Positions 18,001-25,597 of a stretch of DNA of 64,000 nt are shown here, in pieces. The notes beneath the pieces were generated by a model that worked only from the letters and a program-made list of their open reading frames with translations, was not told the origin of the DNA and made no database searches. This DNA comes from Janthinobacterium sp. J1-1 (lineage in GTDB: Bacteria; Pseudomonadota; Gammaproteobacteria; Burkholderiales; Burkholderiaceae_D), in the NCBI RefSeq assembly GCF_030944405.1, contig NZ_CP132339.1:682001-746000 (forward strand), read 5' to 3'. Made by a program: the position numbers and the translations under genes. Numbering within the stretch: position 1 is the stretch's first letter; each line of letters begins with the position of its first letter.

Positions 18001-20757
18001 CAGATGGTGCAGGCGCACGCCTACTGGCGCCTGAAAGGCCTGGTGGTCGACCTGGTGATCTGGTATGAAGACCAGTCCGGCTACCGCCAGCTGCTGCAGG
18101 AACAGATCATGGGCCTGATCGCCTCGGGCATCGACGCCCAGGCGATCGACCGGCCGGGCGGCATCTTCGTGCGCCTGGCCGACCAGATCGCCAACGAAGA
18201 CCGCATCCTGCTGCAATCGGTGGCGCGCGCCATCATCAGCGACACGCGCGGCACCCTGGCCGAGCAGGTCAAGCGGCCCGCCAGCCCCGTGCTGCGCATG
18301 CCGCCGCTGATGCTCGAAGGCGGCCGCGACCTGGTGCTGGCGCCGCACCGCGCGCGCAAGCGCGAGCTGATCCTGGAAAACGGTTTCGGCGGCTTCACGC
18401 CGGACGGGCGCGAATACGTGATCACCACCGGCGAAGGCCAGCGCACGCCGGCGCCGTGGTCGAACGTGCTGGCCAATGCGCAGTTCGGCACCGTGGTGTC
18501 GGAAAGCGGCCAGGCGTATACCTGGAGCGAGAACGCGCATGAATTCCGCCTCACGCCATGGCATAACGATCCGGTCTCCGATCTGTCCGGCGAAGCGTTT
18601 TATATCCGCGACGAAGACAGCGGCCAGTTCTGGTCGCCGACGGCCTTGCCGGCGCGCGGCAGCGGCGACTACGTGACGCGCCACGGCTTCGGCTTCAGCA
18701 CGTTCGAGCACTGCGAGAGCGGCATCGCCAGCGAGCTGTGTACCTACGTGGCGCTGGACGCGCCGGTAAAATATTCGGTGGTCAAGCTGCGCAACGACAG
18801 CGGCGTGGCGCGCCGCCTGTCCGTCACCGGCTATGTGGAATGGGTGATGGCCGATTTGCGCGCAAAGTCCGGCATGCATGTGGTGACGGAAGTGGACTCC
18901 ATCAGCGGCGCGCTGTTTGCACGCAATAACTACAACACCGAGTTTTCGGGCCGCGTGGGCTTTTTCAATACCGACGCCAGCATCCGCTCGATCACCTGCG
19001 ACCGCAATGAATTCATCGGCCGCAACGGCAGCCTGGCGCAGCCGGCCGCGCTGCGCCGCGTGCGGCTGTCCGGCAAGGCCGGCACGGGTCTCGACGCCTG
19101 CGCGGCGATCCAGGTGCCGTTCGAACTGCAGCCGGGGCAGGAGCGCGAAATCGTCTTTATCCTCGGCGTGGGCGGGCGCCGCAATGCCGACGCCAGCACC
19201 ATGGTGCAGCGCCATATGGGCAAGGATGCGGCCCGCGCGGCACTGGCCAATGTGCACGCGCACTGGGAAAGCACGCTCGGCGCGGTGCGCATCGAGACGC
19301 CCGATCCCACCCTGGACGTGATCGCCAACGGCTGGCTGATGTACCAGACCATCGCCTGCCGCATGTGGGCGCGCAGCGGCTACTACCAGTCCGGCGGCGC
19401 CTTCGGCTTCCGCGACCAGTTGCAGGATGCGATGGCGATGATACACACCGCGCCGCAGCTGCTGCGCGGCCACCTGCTGGTCAGCGCCGCGCACCAGTTC
19501 CTTGAAGGCGACGTGATGCACTGGTGGCATCCGCCGGCCGACCGCGGCGTGCGCACGCACTGTTCGGACGATTACCTGTGGCTACCGCTGGCCGCCTGCC
19601 GCTATGTGACGGCCACCGGCGACCTTGCCGTGATGGCGGAAACGGTGCACTTCATCGAAGGGCGCGCCGTCAAGCCGGAAGAGGATTCGTATTACGACCT
19701 GCCGGTGCGTTCGAACGAATCGGCCGACCTGTACGAACACTGCGTGCGGGCGATACGCCACGGCCTGCGGATGGGCGTGCACGGCTTGCCGCTGATGGGT
19801 TCCTGCGACTGGAACGACGGCATGGACAAGGTGGGCGAACACGGCAAGGGCGAAAGCGTGTGGCTGGCCTTCTTCCTGTATGAAGTGCTGCAGCGCTTTG
19901 CCGAAGTGGCGGTGCTGCGCGGCGACGAACCGTTTGCGCAGTTCTGCCGCGACGAGGCGGTGAAATTGTCGGCCAATGTCGAAGAGCACGCGTGGGACGG
20001 CGAGTGGTACCGCCGCGCGTATTTTGACGACGGCACGCCGCTCGGCTCGCACACCAACGAGGAATGCCAGATCGATTCGATTTCGCAAAGCTGGGGCGTG
20101 CTGTCGGGTGCGGCGAACAAGGAGCGCGTGGCCGGCGCCATGCGCCAGGTCGATGCGCGCCTGGTGCGGCGTGATTCGGGCGTGATTCAATTGCTCGATC
20201 CGCCGTTCGACAAGGCCGACCTGAACCCCGGTTACATCCGCGGCTATGTGCCGGGCGTGCGTGAAAACGGCGGCCAGTACACCCATGCGGCGATCTGGAC
20301 GGCGATGGCGTTCGCGCGCATGGGCGACAGCGAAAAAGCCTGGGAGCTGATGCGCATGATCAGCCCCGTGCGCCATGGCGAGGACGCCGACTCGGTGGCG
20401 CGCTACAAGGTCGAACCGTATGTGGTGACGGCCGACGTGTATGCCGTCTCGCCGCACGTGGGGCGCGGCGGCTGGAGCTGGTACACGGGTTCCTCGGGCT
20501 GGCTGTACCGCCTGATCATCGAGTCCCTGCTGGGCGTGTCGCGCGAAGCGAACCGGTTGCGCCTGGCGCCCATGCTGCCGGCCGAGTGGAGCACCTTCAA
20601 GCTGCACTACCGCTTCGGCGAGAGCAGCTATGCCATCACGGTGGAAAGGGCGCAGGGACAAGCGCCTGGCCTGAGCGTCGATGGCGTGGCCGTGGCCGGC
20701 GACAGCATCGCCTTGCGCGATGAAAAGCGCGAGTACCAGGTCATGCTGCGGGTGTAG
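12046..20757 (+). CDS. ndvB: Cyclic beta-1,2-glucan synthase (NdvB/Cgs type)
   Basis: About 2,903 residues, the normal size for this family. It makes cyclic beta-1,2-glucans from UDP-glucose, which accumulate in the periplasm and serve osmotic adaptation and host interaction. The N-terminal ~430 residues precede the first membrane segments (~440-500). A GT2/GT84-like glycosyltransferase follows, with VVVPTLIY (~516), the DxD-type DTDTQLPRD (~671) and RRQRWIRGDW (~816), then more membrane helices (~865-1040). The C-terminal half carries two glycosyl-hydrolase-94-like carbohydrate-binding and phosphorylase modules, with SCDWNDGMDK (~2584) as the GH94 catalytic Asp region. The ATG at 12046 is chosen over the TTG at 11971; a TTG at 12070 with GAGG before it is a third possibility. 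It is transcribed alone. Confidence 0.93.
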   Translation: MRAPSEAKLKEYTAAVKEQLSRFKDIFQGSINPGRAGDSFDAARDDALPLRSELFSAMQMAAHGKNIATGHAVGKRQGRDRLLARLADNAALITATVNELTATVKSGRQVTPASEWLLDNFYLIEEQIRTTRRHLPKNYSKELPRLTTGVDAGCPRVYKIALEIISHGDGHVDLENLCHFVEAYQDVATLTLGELWAVPIMLRLALIENLRRVAARVADDRMQRDLANSWADQMMDIADSNPSGLILLVADMARSNPPTTSAFVAELSRRLQGQSPSLTLALSWLTHKLAESGLTIDQQVQVEIGQQAADQVSIANSIGSLRFLGTMDWQEFVETMSVVEQTLRLDPAGTYGAMDFATRDSYRHAIERIAKRSDRSEMEVAEMAVQLAQTHGASIDTRRGHIGFYLVGRGVLILEKQAGAKLPLREALEHTARAAPLAVYLGAISFLSLAASALLLERAVRYGVTGWPLAALGVLALLGSSQLAVALVNWVATLMTVPHPLPRMDYKAGIPSDARAIVVVPTLIYSEANVAELCQALEVRYLANRDANLRFCLLTDFVDAPTQTLPGDEALLRQAQTIIRGLNQKYCVEGEQFKENGDPADAEDLGQVGPFLLLHRPRLWNSQQNAWMGQERKRGKLSDLNLFLRGGARDKFMLVEGELRGLRTIKYVITLDTDTQLPRDAARHFVATMMHPLNHPVLDAAGSRVIAGYGILQPRVAVALPSANASEYELLCGGEPGIDPYTRTVSDLYQDVFYEGSFIGKGIYDLDMFERVLGQRLPDNKILSHDLLEGCYLRAGLLSDSQLYEEYPARYDADVSRRQRWIRGDWQLIGWLLGRVPGRGGKRERNPLSMLSRWKLFDNLRRSVVAPATTASLLLTWGLLPQVAFWSAAVLAIIFLPPVVSALYDLLRKPRDTLWRQHLAAFERRCGVQFSHAMLTLVFLPYEAYISLDAIARTLWRLSVSHKHLLDWRASNLHSSKGGQGDSWRAMWTSPLLALATFGALLRWRPEALPAAAIILLLWLAAPVIAWRISRPIKRAVARLSPEQGQFLHGVARKTWAYFDTFVGPDDHWLPPDNMQEHPSMVVAHRTSPTNMGLALLANLTAYDFGYITMGQLIERSQATLHSMGELERFQGHFYNWYDTQTRKPLQPMYISTVDSGNLAGHLLTLQPGLVELYDAPIIGAQLIKGIRTTAQVLQEFITADGSANGAREALALLLADATPASLPEWHAYLSAANSAADALLSLSLQDSDNELAMWSDALARQCRAALAELLQLAPWAAHAGLDGSLARVPTLRELATLEAAPATLPELASLLAQGREQAIRHVRDIAQAAGQARDFAQIEYAFLYNPSTKLLAIGYNVSERRLDASYYDLLASEVRLASFIAIAQGQLPQEHWFALGRQLCMVAGQPVLLSWSGSMFEYLMPLLVMPNYPNTLLDQTYHSVIEAQIDYGRQRDVPWGVSESGYNTVDASLNYQYRAFGVPGLGLKRGLADDLVIAPYASMMGLMVKPEESCQNMQRLQAAGYMGRYGFFEAIDFTAARLPRGQASAVIRSYMVHHQGMGFLALSYLLHDRPMQRRFESDPLLQSALLVLQERTPQAGAFYSNTAELAVLRSSATEQTMPMRILTQANSAVPETQLLSNGRYHVMVSNAGGSYSRWKDLSVTRWREDSTRDNWGNFCYLRDLDEGDVWSTTYQPTLVEPKKYEVIFSEGRAEFRRADHGLDLYTEIVVSPEDDIEIRRTRISNNSNRQRRIEITSFAEVVMAPSAADAAHPAFSKLFVQTEILTQENAILCTRRPRSKDEQMPWMLHVMTVHDASGYEVSFETDRSRFIGRGNTAQLPLALQQEGPLSGGQGSVLDPVVAIRYVVTLAPDQAITVDSVTGMVEQREAALHLIDKYQDRHLADRVFELAWTHSQVVLRQLNASEADAQLYARLANAVIYPNASLRADASILLKNHRGQSGLWAYAISGDLPIVLLQIRDPANIELARQMVQAHAYWRLKGLVVDLVIWYEDQSGYRQLLQEQIMGLIASGIDAQAIDRPGGIFVRLADQIANEDRILLQSVARAIISDTRGTLAEQVKRPASPVLRMPPLMLEGGRDLVLAPHRARKRELILENGFGGFTPDGREYVITTGEGQRTPAPWSNVLANAQFGTVVSESGQAYTWSENAHEFRLTPWHNDPVSDLSGEAFYIRDEDSGQFWSPTALPARGSGDYVTRHGFGFSTFEHCESGIASELCTYVALDAPVKYSVVKLRNDSGVARRLSVTGYVEWVMADLRAKSGMHVVTEVDSISGALFARNNYNTEFSGRVGFFNTDASIRSITCDRNEFIGRNGSLAQPAALRRVRLSGKAGTGLDACAAIQVPFELQPGQEREIVFILGVGGRRNADASTMVQRHMGKDAARAALANVHAHWESTLGAVRIETPDPTLDVIANGWLMYQTIACRMWARSGYYQSGGAFGFRDQLQDAMAMIHTAPQLLRGHLLVSAAHQFLEGDVMHWWHPPADRGVRTHCSDDYLWLPLAACRYVTATGDLAVMAETVHFIEGRAVKPEEDSYYDLPVRSNESADLYEHCVRAIRHGLRMGVHGLPLMGSCDWNDGMDKVGEHGKGESVWLAFFLYEVLQRFAEVAVLRGDEPFAQFCRDEAVKLSANVEEHAWDGEWYRRAYFDDGTPLGSHTNEECQIDSISQSWGVLSGAANKERVAGAMRQVDARLVRRDSGVIQLLDPPFDKADLNPGYIRGYVPGVRENGGQYTHAAIWTAMAFARMGDSEKAWELMRMISPVRHGEDADSVARYKVEPYVVTADVYAVSPHVGRGGWSWYTGSSGWLYRLIIESLLGVSREANRLRLAPMLPAEWSTFKLHYRFGESSYAITVERAQGQAPGLSVDGVAVAGDSIALRDEKREYQVMLRV

Positions 20758-20759
20758 TG

Positions 20760-21335
20760 TTAAAAGCCCAGCGCCCTGCCTGCTCCCAGCAGGGTGGCCA
20801 CGCCCAGCACGGCGAATACCAGCGCGGCGATGCCGTGCACCAGGCGCAGCGGAATGCGCCCGGCGATCCTGTCGCCCAGGTAGACGGCCGGTACATTGGC
20901 CAGCATCATGCCGAAGGTGGTGCCTAGCACCACCGCCAGCATGCTGTCGTAGCGGGCCGCCAGGGCGACCGTGGCCACCTGCGTCTTGTCGCCCATCTCG
21001 GCCATGAAAAAGGCCAGCAGGGTGGTCAGAAACACGCCGTATTTCGCCAGTTTGGCGTCATCTTCGTCGAGCTTGTCGGGGATCAGGGTCCAGGCGGCCA
21101 TCACCAGGAAGGATACCCCCAGCACCCAGCGCAGCAGGTCCGGCCCCAGCATGCCGGTGATCCAGCTGCCGATGGCGGCGGCAAATGCATGGTTGACGAT
21201 GGTGGCGATAAAGATGGCCAGCACGATGGGCACGGGCCGGCGAAATTTCGCGGCCAGCACAAAGGCGAGGAGCTGGGTTTTGTCGCCGATTTCAGCGAGA
21301 CCGACGATGCCGGTGGAGATCAGGAAGGCTTCCAT
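20760..21335 (-). CDS. TMEM165/GDT1 (UPF0016) family manganese exporter
   Basis: About 191 residues with six predicted membrane helices and the two family motifs E-x-G-D-K-T, seen as LAEIGDKTQ near residue 15 and MAEMGDKTQ near residue 110. The duplicated motif lines the cation path. Members export Mn2+ (and can move Ca2+) in exchange for protons; bacterial homologues protect against manganese excess. The ATG at 21335 is chosen because the longer frame from 21380 runs into the riboswitch leader and adds a non-membrane extension. The gene ends 2 bases from the convergent glucan synthase. A yybP-ykoY-like riboswitch at 21411-21520 supports Mn-controlled expression and the exporter role. Confidence 0.88.
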   Translation of the reverse strand: MEAFLISTGIVGLAEIGDKTQLLAFVLAAKFRRPVPIVLAIFIATIVNHAFAAAIGSWITGMLGPDLLRWVLGVSFLVMAAWTLIPDKLDEDDAKLAKYGVFLTTLLAFFMAEMGDKTQVATVALAARYDSMLAVVLGTTFGMMLANVPAVYLGDRIAGRIPLRLVHGIAALVFAVLGVATLLGAGRALGF

Positions 21336-21410
21336 GGGGTACTCAGGTAAACGGGCCGGACGAATCAACCAATGATCCACGGACGACTCCGGCCCTGTGC
21401 GGCCGCCCCT

Positions 21411-21520
21411 GGATCAATGGTCTCGTCAAGTTCTTCAACCACCTGCACCATGGCCTGCGGGCCAATCATGTTGATACAGGTTCCGTGCCAAAAGGCGCGG
21501 ACGACTACTCCCCAATGTTC
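21411..21520 (-). ncRNA. yybP-ykoY-like manganese riboswitch
   Basis: On the minus strand the leader contains the family hallmark GGGGAGTAG (21513-21505), several stem-loops, and the 3' element GACGAGACC just before the closing stem. The closing P1 stem can be drawn from CATTGG (21517-21512) and CCATTG (21420-21415) with one U-U mismatch. The Mn2+ site in this class forms between the loop after GGGGAG and the second internal loop. The remaining ~75 bases to the start at 21335 would be the expression platform. It sits in front of a TMEM165/GDT1 gene, a usual target in Proteobacteria. Recognised by eye; no covariance model was run. Confidence 0.82.
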
Positions 21521-21670
21521 GAGGCGCATGATACGCCAATGCGGCCTGGCGCGCCAGCTTGCACGGCGCCGCCGCCTGCGCCGTGTGGGCCTTCGACAAC
21601 AATGATCGGTTTGCCAACGGACTCGACTTAGAATGCAGGCTGTCTCCCACTTTTCATGATGGAATGCGCC

Positions 21671-24055
21671 ATGCCGGTCCTGGTTCGCTTGCTTGCCCTG
21701 TGTCTGCCCCTGTTGGTGTCCTTGCCCGGCCTGTGCGGCCCGGCCGCGCCGTTCGACGACAAGTTCCGCCAGCTCGAAGAACTGCTGCCCACGCCCAATA
21801 ACTACCGCACCGCCTCGGGCGCGCCGGGCCACGCCTACTGGCAGCAGCGCGCCGATTACGTGATCCGCGCCACCCTGGACGAAGAGCGCCGCGCCATCAC
21901 CGCCAGCGAGCAGATCACCTATCACAACCGCTCGCCCGACAGCCTGGCCTATCTGTGGCTGCAGCTGGACCAGAACGGCCTGCGCAAGGATGCCGACCAG
22001 CGCCGCGTGCTGAGCGCGCCGTCGCGCCAGGCCTGGCTCAGCGGCGACGAAGAGCAGGCCCTGAAATTCGAGGACCTGCGCGCCATCCACGCGGGCCGCG
22101 AATTCGACGGCGGCTTCAAGCTCGGCGCCATCACCTCGGCCAATGGCCAGCCGCTGGCGCATGTGGTCAACCAGACCATGCTGCGCATCGACCTGCCGGT
22201 GGCGCTGGCGCCCGGCCAGAGCATCACCTTCAATATCGCCTGGTCCTATCTGATCAACGACCAGAAGGTGCTGGTCGAGCGTTCCGGCTACGAGTATTTT
22301 GAAGACGACAAGAACACGATCTTCCAGGTGGCGCAGTGGTTTCCGCGCATGGCCGCCTACTACGATGCGGTGGGCTGGCAGAACAAGCAGTTTCTCGGCG
22401 GCGGCGAATTCACGCTGGAATTCGGCGACTACGAGCTGTATCTGACGGTGCCCGCGGATCACGTGGTGGCCGCCACGGGCGAACTGCAAAACCCGCAGCA
22501 GGTGCTGACCGGCGCGCAGCGCGAGCGTTTGGCCCGCGCGAAAAACAGCGAGGTGCCGCTGATGGTGGTTACGCCGGCGGAAGCGCTGGCGGCGGAAAAA
22601 ACGCGCAGCACCGCCATGAAAACCTGGCACTACAAGGCCACCAATGTGCGCGACGCGGCATGGGCGTCGAGCCGCAAGTTCATCTGGGATGCGCAGGGCT
22701 TGAACAGCGGCGGCAAGCGCGTGCTGGCCATGTCCTACTATCCGAACGAGGGCAATCCGCTATGGCAGCAGTACAGCACGCGCGCGGTGGCGCACACCAT
22801 CGAGCAGTACAACAAATACAGCTTCGACTATCCGTATCCGGTGGCGCTGTCGGTCAACGGCGCGGTCGGCGGCATGGAGTATCCGATGATCGCCTTTAAC
22901 GGCGGGCGCCCCGTGAAGGACAAGAAAACGGGCGAGCTGACCTACTCGAAAAAGACCAAATACGATCTGATCGGCGTGATCATCCACGAAGTGGGCCACA
23001 ATTATTTCCCGATGATCGTCAACTCGGACGAGCGCCAATGGACCTGGATGGACGAGGGCCTGAACTCCTTCGTGCAGTACCTGGCCGAGCAGGCGTGGGA
23101 AGAGGATTTCCCTTCCTGGAATGGCGAGCCGCGCAAGATCGTCGACTATATGCGCAGCCAGCACCAGGTGCCCATCATGACCAATTCCGAGTCGCTGCTG
23201 CAGTTCACGGCCAACGCCTACGACAAGCCGGCCACTGCGCTCAACATCCTGCGCGAGACGATTCTGGGGCGCGAACTGTTCGACTTCGCCTTCAGGCAGT
23301 ATGCGCAGCGCTGGAAATTCAAGCGCCCCACGCCGGCCGATTTTTTCCGCACCATGGAAGACGCCTCCGGCACCGACCTGGACTGGTTCTGGCGCGGCTG
23401 GTTCTACACCACCGACGCGGTCGACATCAGCATCGACGGCATCAGCGAATATGGCGTCAGCACCAAAGACCCGGCCATCGAAAAGGCGTGGAGAAAGGCG
23501 CAGCACGATGCGCAGCCGCTGTCGATCTCGGCCCAGCGCAACAAGGCATTGCCGAAGAAGGTCGACCAGGACCCGTCATTGAAGGATTTCTATAACCGCC
23601 ATGATGATTTCACGGTCACCAACAAGGACCGCAACAGCCATGCCGAAGAGCTGGAAGGGCTGGAACCGTGGGAGCGGAAACTGCTGGAACAGCGCAACGC
23701 CGGCAAATACCTGTACCTGGTCGACTTTTCCAACCTCGGTGGCCTGGTGATGCCCTTGATACTGGAAATCGAACTGAAAAGCGGCAAGAAGATCATCGAG
23801 CGCGTGCCGGCCGAAGTGTGGCGCTATTCGCCGACAAAAATCAGCAAGGTGATCGTCCTTGAGGAGCCGATGGTGGGCCTGGTGCAGGACCCGTACTGGG
23901 AAACGGCCGACATCGACACCAGCAACAATGCCTGGCCGCGCCGCATCACGCCATCGCGCCTGGAACTGTTCAAGCAGGACCGCGACAAGGACAATCTGAT
24001 GAAGGATTTCGGTACGCCGTTGAAGCCGGCCGAAAAGACAGCGGAAGCAAGATGA
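21671..24055 (+). CDS. M1 family metallopeptidase (aminopeptidase-like), exported
   Basis: About 794 residues from the ATG at 21671; in-frame ATGs at 21656 and 21659 add a few residues before the signal sequence (MPVLVRLLALCLPLLVSLPGLCG). The catalytic domain has the gluzincin motif HEVGH near residue 438 (IIHEVGHNYF) and the third zinc ligand in WMDEGLNSF, about 20 residues on. An exopeptidase GAMEN-like segment is present as GGMEYPM. M1 enzymes remove N-terminal residues from peptides; export suggests nutritional or periplasmic use. A C-terminal ~150-residue region is rich in charged residues. It is divergent from the riboswitch-controlled exporter. Confidence 0.88.
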   Translation: MPVLVRLLALCLPLLVSLPGLCGPAAPFDDKFRQLEELLPTPNNYRTASGAPGHAYWQQRADYVIRATLDEERRAITASEQITYHNRSPDSLAYLWLQLDQNGLRKDADQRRVLSAPSRQAWLSGDEEQALKFEDLRAIHAGREFDGGFKLGAITSANGQPLAHVVNQTMLRIDLPVALAPGQSITFNIAWSYLINDQKVLVERSGYEYFEDDKNTIFQVAQWFPRMAAYYDAVGWQNKQFLGGGEFTLEFGDYELYLTVPADHVVAATGELQNPQQVLTGAQRERLARAKNSEVPLMVVTPAEALAAEKTRSTAMKTWHYKATNVRDAAWASSRKFIWDAQGLNSGGKRVLAMSYYPNEGNPLWQQYSTRAVAHTIEQYNKYSFDYPYPVALSVNGAVGGMEYPMIAFNGGRPVKDKKTGELTYSKKTKYDLIGVIIHEVGHNYFPMIVNSDERQWTWMDEGLNSFVQYLAEQAWEEDFPSWNGEPRKIVDYMRSQHQVPIMTNSESLLQFTANAYDKPATALNILRETILGRELFDFAFRQYAQRWKFKRPTPADFFRTMEDASGTDLDWFWRGWFYTTDAVDISIDGISEYGVSTKDPAIEKAWRKAQHDAQPLSISAQRNKALPKKVDQDPSLKDFYNRHDDFTVTNKDRNSHAEELEGLEPWERKLLEQRNAGKYLYLVDFSNLGGLVMPLILEIELKSGKKIIERVPAEVWRYSPTKISKVIVLEEPMVGLVQDPYWETADIDTSNNAWPRRITPSRLELFKQDRDKDNLMKDFGTPLKPAEKTAEAR

Positions 24056-24148
24056 TGAAGACAGGCGCCGGACTGCGCGGTAATGTTGTTCAGTCAGGCG
24101 TCTCCGACGCATTTAAAAGCATAAAAACGTAAAAACGGCGGGCCGTAG
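24056..24148 (+). other. Short intergenic stretch left of the insertion sequence
   Basis: Ninety-three bases after the M1 gene stop, AT-richer than its surroundings (ataaaaacgtaaaaacg). No gene or terminator is evident. Its last three bases, TAG at 24146-24148, are one copy of the target duplication of the adjoining insertion sequence. Confidence 0.5.
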
Positions 24149-24183
24149 TGAACTGACCCCAAATAGTTGGACGGTTTAATTTG

Positions 24184-25029
24184 CTAGCTGATCAAGAACT
24201 GAGTTCTGTACTGCACAGGACTCAGCCCTTTTAGCTTGAGCTTGATACGGTCATGATTATAGTAGTGAATGTACTTTTTGATGCCCCGCTGTAGTTCCTC
24301 GACACTAGTAAATTTATTCAGATAGAAGAACTCGGTCTTGAGCACGGCGAAGAAGCTTTCCATGGCTGCGTTGTCGAGGCAGTTTCCTTTGCGGGACATA
24401 CTTTGTTCCAGCCCCTTATCGCTCAGCATTTTCTGGTATGCAGGCATCCGATATTGCCATCCCTGGTCAGAATGTAGCAAAGGTTTGTCTTTCGCTTTCA
24501 GTTTGGTCAGCGCCTTCTGGAGCATGGAGCTCACCAGCGTGAACACGGGCCGCCTAGCCGTTTCAAACGCAACGATTTCACCGTTATACAAGTCCATCAC
24601 CGGCGACAGATACAGCTTCTCGCCAGCGACCTTAAACTCCGTCACGTCCGTTACCCATTTCTGATTCGCTACCTCTGCCTGAAATTGACGCTGCAAGATA
24701 TTGGCCGCTGGCTGGCCAACTTCGCCCTTGTACGAGCGATATTTCTTCGGCCGTACCAATGACCTCAAGCCCAGCTGGGTCATCTGGCGTTGTACCGTCT
24801 TATGGTTGACTTGCTGGCCCAACTGCCGAAGAGCGAGTGTCACGCGTCGATATCCATAACGCCCCTTGTGGCGTGCGAAAATGGTTCGAATTTTCTGCTT
24901 CAATGCATCATGCTTGTCGGCCACCTGCGCAACCTTTTGCTGATAGTAAAAGGTACTGCGCGGCAGGCCGGCCAGCTTGAGTAAGTCTGTCAGAGAAAAT
25001 TGCTGCCTTAGTTCAGCGACTACTTGTGC
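24184..25029 (-). CDS. IS3-family transposase orfB (DDE integrase domain)
   Basis: The frame is open from the frameshift site at 25029 to 24184, about 281 residues; a GTG at 24924 could start an isolated OrfB. It carries a HTH_21 region (HKGRYGYRRVTLAL) and an rve integrase core with the DDE triad visible in WVTDVTEF, LLHSDQGWQY and CLDNAAMESFF. The active enzyme is normally the OrfAB fusion made by -1 frameshifting from orfA. No stop or frameshift mutation is seen, so it is probably functional. Confidence 0.93.
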   Translation of the reverse strand, partial: AQVVAELRQQFSLTDLLKLAGLPRSTFYYQQKVAQVADKHDALKQKIRTIFARHKGRYGYRRVTLALRQLGQQVNHKTVQRQMTQLGLRSLVRPKKYRSYKGEVGQPAANILQRQFQAEVANQKWVTDVTEFKVAGEKLYLSPVMDLYNGEIVAFETARRPVFTLVSSMLQKALTKLKAKDKPLLHSDQGWQYRMPAYQKMLSDKGLEQSMSRKGNCLDNAAMESFFAVLKTEFFYLNKFTSVEELQRGIKKYIHYYNHDRIKLKLKGLSPVQYRTQFLIS

Positions 25030-25553
25030 TTTTTTCGCACTGTTGTCTGCTGCTCTTGCTGCTGCTGAACCAAGGCTTTCAACTTTTTTAGGTAGGCATT
25101 CTCCATGCGCAAGAAGTTGACCTCCGCGAGCAGTTCTTCGCGGCTACGAGTTTCATCATCTACGTGGGTTACAGGCTGAGGCGACTGAGGGGTAGGCATA
25201 TTTTTAGGTTTGCCGCGCTGTCGCGGCTTCAGAGCGTCTATACCGCCACTATGATAGCAGCGCTCCCATAGCGAGATGCATTTCCCGCCGCGGATATTAA
25301 ATACTGCTGCAGTCTGGCGATAAGAGAGTTTGTTGGCCCACATGTGCTCCAATACCTGCAAGCGCCGCTCTACCGGATAGTGGGTAAACTTCTTCTCCAA
25401 ACCAGCTTGCCCATGAACGTTATACAAAGAGAGCCAATGTTCAACCATCGAATGATGGATGCCGTACTGGCGGGCGACCGTCTTGGCTCCTGCTTCACCT
25501 CGTACACATTGCTGGATAACGTCCAGTTTGAATTGCATACTGTACTTTGCCAT
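25020..25553 (-). CDS. IS3-family transposase orfA (DNA-binding protein)
   Basis: A 177-residue protein from the ATG at 25553 (MAKYSMQFKLDVIQQ). It has an N-terminal helix-turn-helix (GAKTVARQYGIHHSMVEHWL), a second HTH-like unit (LSYRQTAAVFNIRG) and a C-terminal leucine-zipper-type coiled coil (REELLAEVNFLRMENAYLKKL) that mediates transposase multimerisation. It ends in the frameshift window. Its Shine-Dalgarno GGGG lies inside the hairpin at 25560-25588, so messages entering from outside the element would be poorly translated. Confidence 0.93.
   Translation of the reverse strand: MAKYSMQFKLDVIQQCVRGEAGAKTVARQYGIHHSMVEHWLSLYNVHGQAGLEKKFTHYPVERRLQVLEHMWANKLSYRQTAAVFNIRGGKCISLWERCYHSGGIDALKPRQRGKPKNMPTPQSPQPVTHVDDETRSREELLAEVNFLRMENAYLKKLKALVQQQQEQQTTVRKKHK
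25029..25035 (-). promoter_or_regulatory. Programmed -1 ribosomal frameshift site (AAAAAAG)
   Basis: On the minus strand the heptamer A-AAA-AAG lies just before the orfA stop (CGA AAA AAG CAC AAG TAG). Slipping back one base at AAG moves the ribosome into the open orfB frame (GCA CAA GTA...), producing OrfAB. A6G is the standard slippery site in IS3/IS150 elements. Confidence 0.9.
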
Positions 25554-25588
25554 AAAAAACCCCGAAAGTTCGTGTCCAACTTTCGGGG
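25554..25588 (-). terminator. Hairpin plus T run guarding transposase against read-in transcription
   Basis: CCCCGAAAGTT (25560-25570) and AACTTTCGGGG (25578-25588) form a perfect 11-bp stem with a 7-base loop. On the minus strand it is followed immediately by six T's and then the orfA ATG. It overlaps the right inverted repeat. A message entering from outside would fold this stem and either terminate or hide the GGGG ribosome site. Confidence 0.8.
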
Positions 25589-25597
25589 AGCAGTTCA

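Larger units (their letters stand above)
24149..25597 (-). mobile_element. Complete IS3-family (IS150-type) insertion sequence
   Basis: A 1,449-bp element. The 24-bp terminal inverted repeats are at 24149-24172 (begins TGAACTGACCCC) and 25574-25597 (reverse complement begins TGAACTGCTCCCC), with about 19 of 24 positions matching. TAG directly abuts both ends (24146-24148 and 25598-25600), the 3-bp target duplication typical of the family, so insertion was a simple transposition. Inside are orfA and orfB on the minus strand, joined by an A6G frameshift site. The element is intact in every part examined and sits between two aminopeptidase genes without interrupting either. Confidence 0.95.

Noticed and set aside
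14221..19560. A 1,779-codon open frame on the minus strand opposite the glucan synthase
   Set aside because: It is a codon-bias shadow of the GC-rich sense gene: His/Arg/Gln/Ala-rich, with no domain and no ribosome site.
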